NCBI RefSeq assembly: GCF_007483665.1
Contig: NZ_VIQO01000014.1
Span: 62,001 to 126,000 of the forward strand
Source: Catellatospora sichuanensis
Lineage (GTDB): Bacteria; Actinomycetota; Actinomycetes; Mycobacteriales; Micromonosporaceae
Reading direction: 5' to 3'
DNA length: 64,000 bases
In this document: piece by piece, positions 61,001-64,000 of the stretch
Layout of the letters: the number at the start of each line of letters is the position of its first letter
Position numbering within the stretch: position 1 is the first letter of the stretch
Position numbers and translations under genes: made by a program
Notes under the pieces: generated by a model
The model's input: the letters and a program-made list of their open reading frames with translations, nothing else
What the model was told of the DNA's origin: nothing
The model's database searches: none

Positions 61001-61574
61001 CCCGGTCGGCTCGGGCAAGTCGTCGCTGCTGCGGGCCCTGGCCGGCATCGTGCACCACGACGGCGCGCTGCTGTGGAACGGTGACCGGGTCGCCGAGCCG
61101 GAGGTGTTCCTGCGCCCCAACCAGGTGGGCTACGTGGCCCAGTTGCCGCGGGTGCTGTCCGGCACGGTCGGTGACAACATCCGGCTCGGCCACGACGTCG
61201 ACGCCGCGCAGGCGGTGGCCACGGCACAGCTGGAGCATGACCTGGCGGCGGCGGGCAGCGGCATGGAGCTGCTCATCGGGCACAAGGGCACCCGGCTGTC
61301 CGGCGGCCAGCTGCAGCGGCTGGCGCTGGCCCGGGCGCTGGCGCCGGGCACCGAGCTGCTGATCGCCGACGACGTGTCGTCCGCCCTGGACGTGACCACG
61401 GAGCTGGCGCTGTGGCAGGCGCTGCGGGCGCACGGGCTGACCGTGGTCGGCTCGACGTCCAAGCGGGCCGCGCTGGTGCAGGCCGACCGGGTCGTCGTGC
61501 TGATCAACGGCGAGGCGGTCGCGCAGGGCGCGTGGAGCGAGCTGGAGGCGGACTGGGGCCACCTGGCCGGCTGA
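58053..61574 (+). CDS. Fused two-half ABC exporter with one degenerate ATPase site
   Basis: A 1173-residue protein holding two complete half-transporters in the order TMD1 (residues 10-300), NBD1 (about 315-555), TMD2 (about 640-915) and NBD2 (about 940-1170), joined by an Ala/Gly/Pro linker. NBD1 has Walker A GRTGSGKST, signature LSAGQ, Walker B VILDEATARMD and switch His IAHRLSS. NBD2 has Walker A GPVGSGKSS and a full LSGGQ, but Walker B reads LIADDVSSALD (Glu replaced by Asp) and the switch His position reads GSTSKR. Hydrolysis should thus occur mainly at the site formed by NBD1 with the NBD2 signature. AAGGGG precedes the ATG. The substrate is unknown. Confidence 0.92.
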   Translation: MRLFRDLWATSPRRTLAVLVLIVAGAAAAALAAALAGTVLVDRSTLAFTALATALAVVVLSDLALSLIMARLTADWAADVRRRLCRVAFGQSLPTLEGTPVGELLDRIDGDVYQVGSQLRGSGVRLAQSGAVAVLSAVTAFVVWWPAGLAMLMLSLVLGFGLRRPTTAIGPARMHEEEAWSDLAAVQEESVHGQDDVRTSLGRPYVLRLYAQRSSEVLKRGRRVWALSTRVSTIASGVTRAGIAVLVLGGVWALSAGHLGAARLTGAWLLALAFGGTVEQVSRMLPELQHALGAWARVQLLRDTPQEPTGGAAPTTGNIEVRGLTFHYSTDRRRPALRELDLTFAPGRSYALVGRTGSGKSTLAKVLTRAVDVPRGTVFLGGIDLLDLEVEALRRWVAIVPQRTEILAGTLAENIALFDPELLDAAGKAMNELGLTSWVDTLPDGLQTKLGEGGQKLSAGQEQLVAFARILVRDPQVVILDEATARMDPVTESRVQHAAQRLLHGRIGVVIAHRLSSVRDCDEVVVLADGRVVEAGPLSESQRFAQLLATSHSSAADGELVLATAYGLESAGESAAGDGTQAPARQDGPAAGTGAGAGADLVAPPKADPPPLPAPQRVRTLREIFRLTVNDFRFGQVSVALFTVMVLFGLDGTVLPWLWADVVDGSGSPWWPALGIVAGLAVTTPAGYFAGLWYPEWWVRQMLRINLRLVHGQTGPRRVSAHTPAEVVAQGGDNERVVMLADNLVDQSISIVMIVAMTLVSGSIVPALFFTGTMVVSALAATVFAPVLKRSAAHTVAARAAFATFLVSSLSSARTVKLAGATRPVLGQLARLDAARSERQRQEIAMQVWARSTPSLLAGLLPIAVWALFMAGELGAGATLVAVSTLGSARWFAWTTASLVSQLPSARVWTRRTVAMAGVGAYSAAVPGVDLSAGTAPGPVAAPRNPLHRLELSGFGAVHEDGTVGVRGVDLTVERGDLVLVLGPVGSGKSSLLRALAGIVHHDGALLWNGDRVAEPEVFLRPNQVGYVAQLPRVLSGTVGDNIRLGHDVDAAQAVATAQLEHDLAAAGSGMELLIGHKGTRLSGGQLQRLALARALAPGTELLIADDVSSALDVTTELALWQALRAHGLTVVGSTSKRAALVQADRVVVLINGEAVAQGAWSELEADWGHLAG

Positions 61575-61585
61575 TCCGAGCAGGT

Positions 61586-61619
61586 GCGAGGCCCCGGTCG
61601 GGTACGGCCGGGGCCTCGC
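61586..61619 (+). terminator. Terminator of the fused ABC exporter gene
   Basis: GCGAGGCCCCGG (61586-61597) pairs perfectly with CCGGGGCCTCGC (61608-61619) over a 10-base loop. Confidence 0.75.
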
Positions 61620-61665
61620 GCATGTCCGGCACGTGCCAACTTGAACGCAATCTCAGTTAAGCGTA

Positions 61666-61694
61666 TTTACAGTTAGGACTGTTTATTTTATGTT
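61666..61694 (+). promoter_or_regulatory. Promoter and operator of the LPMO gene
   Basis: TTTACA (61666-61671), 17 bases, TATGTT (61689-61694). The spacer carries the dyad ACAGT-TAGG-ACTGT, whose GTTAGGA core matches the operators of the endoglucanase and sugar importer. A second GTTAA-containing half lies just upstream (61656-61660). Confidence 0.55.
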
Positions 61695-61782
61695 TTCGTG
61701 AACGAGTGTCGATGTCTCCTCTCACGACACCGGCACTCGTCCCACCCGGTCCGTCCATCCCGCACAGAAGCGAGGAGGAGAC

Positions 61783-62520
61783 ATGAGAAAACGGATCGTT
61801 CTACCCGTCCTGTCCATCTTCACGATCCTGGTGTCCGGCATGATCGCCGCCCCGGCGAGCGCGCACGGGTACATCTCGTCCCCGCCCAGCCGCCAGGCCA
61901 ACTGCGCCCAAGGCCGGGTCACCGGCTGCGGCGACATCGTCTGGGAGCCGCAGAGCGTCGAGGCGCCCAAGGGCTCGATGCAGTGCAACGGCGGCGGCAG
62001 CCGATTCGCGGTCCTCAACGACAACAGCAAGAACTGGCCCGCGGCCTCGGTCGGCAACAACGTCACGTTCAACTGGGTGCTCACCGCCCGCCACCGCACC
62101 AGCACCTGGGAGTACTTCGTCGGGAGCACCCGCATCGCGGTGATCAACGACAACGGTGCCCAGCCCGGTGCGACGGTCTCGCACAACGTCAGTCTGGGCG
62201 GACGCACCGGCCGGATCCTCGTGCTGGCCCGGTGGAACATCTACGACACCGCGATGGCGTTCTACTCCTGCGTCGACCTGCAGGTAGGCGGCGGTGGCGG
62301 CGGGGGCAACCCGACGCCTCCGCCGTCGTCGCCCTCGCCCAACCCGCCGCAGTCCCCGCCGCCGACCAACCCCGGCGGTGGCACCTGGGCCGCAGGCACC
62401 GCGTACGGGGTCGGCGCCACGGTGACCTACGGCGGGCTCAGCTACCGCTGCCTGCAGGCGCACACCGCGCTTGCCGGCTGGGAGCCGCCCAACGTGCCTG
62501 CCCTGTGGCAGCGCATCTGA
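61783..62520 (+). CDS. AA10 lytic polysaccharide monooxygenase with CBM5/12 module
   Basis: A 245-residue secreted copper enzyme that oxidatively cleaves chitin or cellulose. The signal peptide is cleaved after residue 27 (PASA), exposing His28 as the N-terminal copper ligand; the second ligand is His104 (TARHRTSTW). WEPQSVEAP and AFYSCVDL near the end of the domain are family landmarks. A Gly/Pro/Ser linker of about 35 residues leads to a C-terminal CBM5/12 module (TWAAGTAYGVGATVTYGGLSYRC ... LAGWEPPNVPALW). It probably belongs to the same regulon as the endoglucanase. Confidence 0.95.
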   Translation: MRKRIVLPVLSIFTILVSGMIAAPASAHGYISSPPSRQANCAQGRVTGCGDIVWEPQSVEAPKGSMQCNGGGSRFAVLNDNSKNWPAASVGNNVTFNWVLTARHRTSTWEYFVGSTRIAVINDNGAQPGATVSHNVSLGGRTGRILVLARWNIYDTAMAFYSCVDLQVGGGGGGGNPTPPPSSPSPNPPQSPPPTNPGGGTWAAGTAYGVGATVTYGGLSYRCLQAHTALAGWEPPNVPALWQRI

Positions 62521-62532
62521 TCACCATCTGAC

Positions 62533-62564
62533 CCGGTCCGCGGCTCACCCGAGCCGCGGACCGG
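62533..62564 (+). terminator. Terminator of the LPMO gene
   Basis: CCGGTCCGCGGCTC (62533-62546) pairs perfectly with 62551-62564 over a four-base loop. Confidence 0.8.
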
Positions 62565-62624
62565 CCAGCCGAGCCGCCGGACCGCGGCCCCTGCCCGGTG
62601 CCCGCCCCCGAGGAGCCACCGCAC

Positions 62625-63233
62625 ATGAAGCGCTTCGTCCTGCTCGCCGTCGTCCTGGTGACCCTGGCCGCCTGTGACGCGCCGCCCGGTGTCACCACCG
62701 GCCCCTCGGCCGCGCCGTCGTTCGCGCCGCCGTCCGGGTCGCCGCCACCGGCGCTCGACGAGTCGGGCGGGTACAACGACACCGACGTGATGTTCCTGCA
62801 GATGATGGCCGCGCAGTACGGACCCGCGGGCGAGCTGCTGAAACTCGCCGCCGCCCGCAGCGCGAACACGAAGGTGCGCGACCTGGCCTCGGCGATGGAC
62901 GTGACGCAGGCCGACGAGCTGACCGCGGTGCAGGGCTGGCTGCGCACCTGGACCAAGCCCCTGACGCCCGCCGCCGACCCGAACCTGCACGCCGGACACG
63001 GCGGGCTGCCCGCGACCGGGCCGGACGAGGTCAAGGCGCTGCGCGACGCCCCCGCCGCGGAGTTCGACAAGGTCTTCCTCAACCTGCTGATCGGCCACCA
63101 GCACCAGGCCGTGGAGTATGCCCGGATGGAGTTGACCTCCGGGGTCAACCCGAAGGTGCTGGAGTTCGCGACCCGCGTCGACCAGTCCCGCACCGCCCAG
63201 GTCACCATGATGCTCGGCATGGTGTCCGGCTGA
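62625..63233 (+). CDS. DUF305-family lipoprotein
   Basis: A 202-residue exported lipoprotein with lipobox LAAC at residue 17 and a Pro/Ser linker. The DUF305 ferritin-like helical domain has two halves: NDTDVMFLQMMAAQYGPAGELLKLA and FDKVFLNLLIGHQHQAVEYARMEL. In most members both carry a His pair for metal or peroxide chemistry; here the first half has QY instead and only the second keeps HQH. HAGHGG lies between. GAGGAG precedes the ATG. A role in metal handling at the cell surface is plausible. Confidence 0.85.
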   Translation: MKRFVLLAVVLVTLAACDAPPGVTTGPSAAPSFAPPSGSPPPALDESGGYNDTDVMFLQMMAAQYGPAGELLKLAAARSANTKVRDLASAMDVTQADELTAVQGWLRTWTKPLTPAADPNLHAGHGGLPATGPDEVKALRDAPAAEFDKVFLNLLIGHQHQAVEYARMELTSGVNPKVLEFATRVDQSRTAQVTMMLGMVSG

Positions 63234-63266
63234 GTCCTGCCCGAGGATCATGACCGCCGGCCGCGG

Positions 63267-63905
63267 TCACCTGCGTCGGCGGTCGCGCGGGGCGGCGCGG
63301 CGCTCGCGGCCGCGCACGGTCGGGCCGGAGTCCGGCGCCATCCCGCACAGCACCGCCGGCCCCGCCACAGCCAGCCAGAGGATCACCAGGAAGGCCGCCG
63401 AGCCGGTCACGGGTTCGTCGGCCGGCACGGGGTTCGCCACGCCGGTGCGGTCGCTCAGCACGGCCAGCTGGTCGCCCTGCTTCGTGCCGGCATCGCGAGG
63501 CAGTGTCAACTCTCCGGGGATCGCCGTGCCGTCTGGCCGGGCCAGCCGGATCCGGTGCTTGTACTCTCTGCCATCGATGCCGTCGCGCACGGCCGTGACC
63601 CTGGCCTGCACCGGCTCGCCGAACAGCTCAACCATGGCTAAGGGGGCGATGTATATCGCCAGGAGGCCGACCAAGCCGACCCCCATCGCCACGATGGCGG
63701 CGGCGAGGCTCCAGACCGTACGCACATTCCCCCGTTCGTGCACCCAGAACGTGGCCAGCGCGACGACCACAACAGCGACGACTCCCAGCGAGAGCCAGTC
63801 CGGGCCCAGCAGCGTCGAGCCGAAGACGGCGCCGACCGCCACTGCCAAGGTGAGCCCCGCCAACAGCGGCCACGCGCGGCGAAGCATCGCCATCAGTGGG
63901 GTCAT
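63267..63905 (-). CDS. Membrane protein with DUF3592-like outer domain
   Basis: A 212-residue protein with four predicted helices: three N-terminal (LLAGLTLAVAVGAVFGSTLLG; LGVVAVVVVALATFWV; LAAAIVAMGVGLVGLLAIYIAPL), a beta-rich outer domain (VQARVTAVRDGIDGREYKHRIRLARPDGTAIPGELTL) and one C-terminal helix. The arrangement resembles DUF3592-type proteins. The Arg-rich tail is cytoplasmic. ATG 63905 is chosen over 63926, though neither has a good ribosome site. The remaining 95 bases to the window end show nothing. Confidence 0.65.
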   Translation of the reverse strand: MTPLMAMLRRAWPLLAGLTLAVAVGAVFGSTLLGPDWLSLGVVAVVVVALATFWVHERGNVRTVWSLAAAIVAMGVGLVGLLAIYIAPLAMVELFGEPVQARVTAVRDGIDGREYKHRIRLARPDGTAIPGELTLPRDAGTKQGDQLAVLSDRTGVANPVPADEPVTGSAAFLVILWLAVAGPAVLCGMAPDSGPTVRGRERRAAPRDRRRR

Positions 63906-64000
63906 GGCGGTCACCGTAACAACCATGGACCAGCCCGCCGCCGGTCGTTCGTGGCCGGCCGTCCCAGGCCCCTTGCCGCGGTGTGGTTCGTGCGATGATC

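Noticed and set aside
1..64000. tRNA, rRNA, insertion sequences, prophage or integrase genes
   Set aside because: None could be recognised on either strand; the only repeats are short intergenic elements.

Overview
The window is high-GC DNA (roughly 70% or more, coding regions strongly G/C at third codon positions) from an actinobacterium. Indicators are AfsR/SARP and SigE-type ECF regulators, twin-arginine-like secreted glycosidases with ricin-type or AbfB modules, a cellulase plus LPMO set, Spo0M, and frequent GTG/TTG starts. The style of the secreted carbohydrate-active enzymes suggests Micromonosporaceae (Actinoplanes/Catellatospora-like), but that is inference. No tRNA, rRNA, phage, insertion sequence or CRISPR array was seen. 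The DNA reads as chromosomal, with about 59 protein genes.

Layout. 0-7.3 kb: a secreted flavoprotein, an ECF sigma/membrane protein/lipoprotein group whose last two members share a domain, and an ABC-2 exporter. 7.3-12.4 kb: a three-gene operon of secreted GH43 arabinan/xylan-type glycosidases behind a long regulatory leader. 12.4-17.3 kb: an unusually short Rho factor and a four-gene cassette (helix-turn-helix regulator, ImmA/IrrE-like metallopeptidase, polytopic membrane protein, MpaB-type oxygenase). 17.4-23 kb: an AfsR-type SARP regulator flanked by a DHFR/RibD-like reductase and an alpha/beta hydrolase, both preceded by 11-bp-phased repeats that look like SARP operators, then a monooxygenase-fold protein and a chloroperoxidase-like hydrolase. 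23-27.8 kb: a complete sulfate ABC importer operon and an Rrf2 repressor. 27.9-35.2 kb: assorted single genes (XRE-cupin, methyltransferase with a His-rich insert, cupin, MerR, Spo0M, Bax-inhibitor-1, zinc alcohol dehydrogenase). 35.2-40.3 kb: a SigE-type sigma/membrane protein pair divergent from a lipoprotein-MacA-MacB-FtsX efflux operon, with matching ECF promoters facing both ways. 40.5-47.3 kb: an EAL-DICT protein, nitronate monooxygenase, a TetR/MMPL divergent pair separated by six 16-bp palindromes at exactly 23-bp period, and a methyltransferase. 47.4-52.5 kb: a CBM2-GH5 endoglucanase divergent from a sugar ABC importer with shared operator sequences. 52.5-64 kb: an unrecognised 514-residue protein, a HEAT-like protein, an acetyltransferase and a decayed partial copy of it, a SLOG-like protein, an exonuclease-TerB-BRCT protein, a 1173-residue fused ABC exporter, an AA10 LPMO, a DUF305 lipoprotein and a membrane protein.

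The genes fall into three themes. Plant polysaccharide use combines the GH43 operon, GH5, AA10 and the sugar importer; GTTAGGA-type operators link the last three. Local regulatory circuits can be read directly from the DNA (SARP boxes, paired ECF promoters, palindrome array). Export and stress functions include the ABC-2, MacAB-like, MMPL and fused ABC systems. The most notable observations are the palindrome array at 44048-44178, the paired ECF promoters at 36629-36733, the SARP boxes at 17311 and 21006, and the regulator-protease-membrane protein-oxygenase cassette at 14346-17303.
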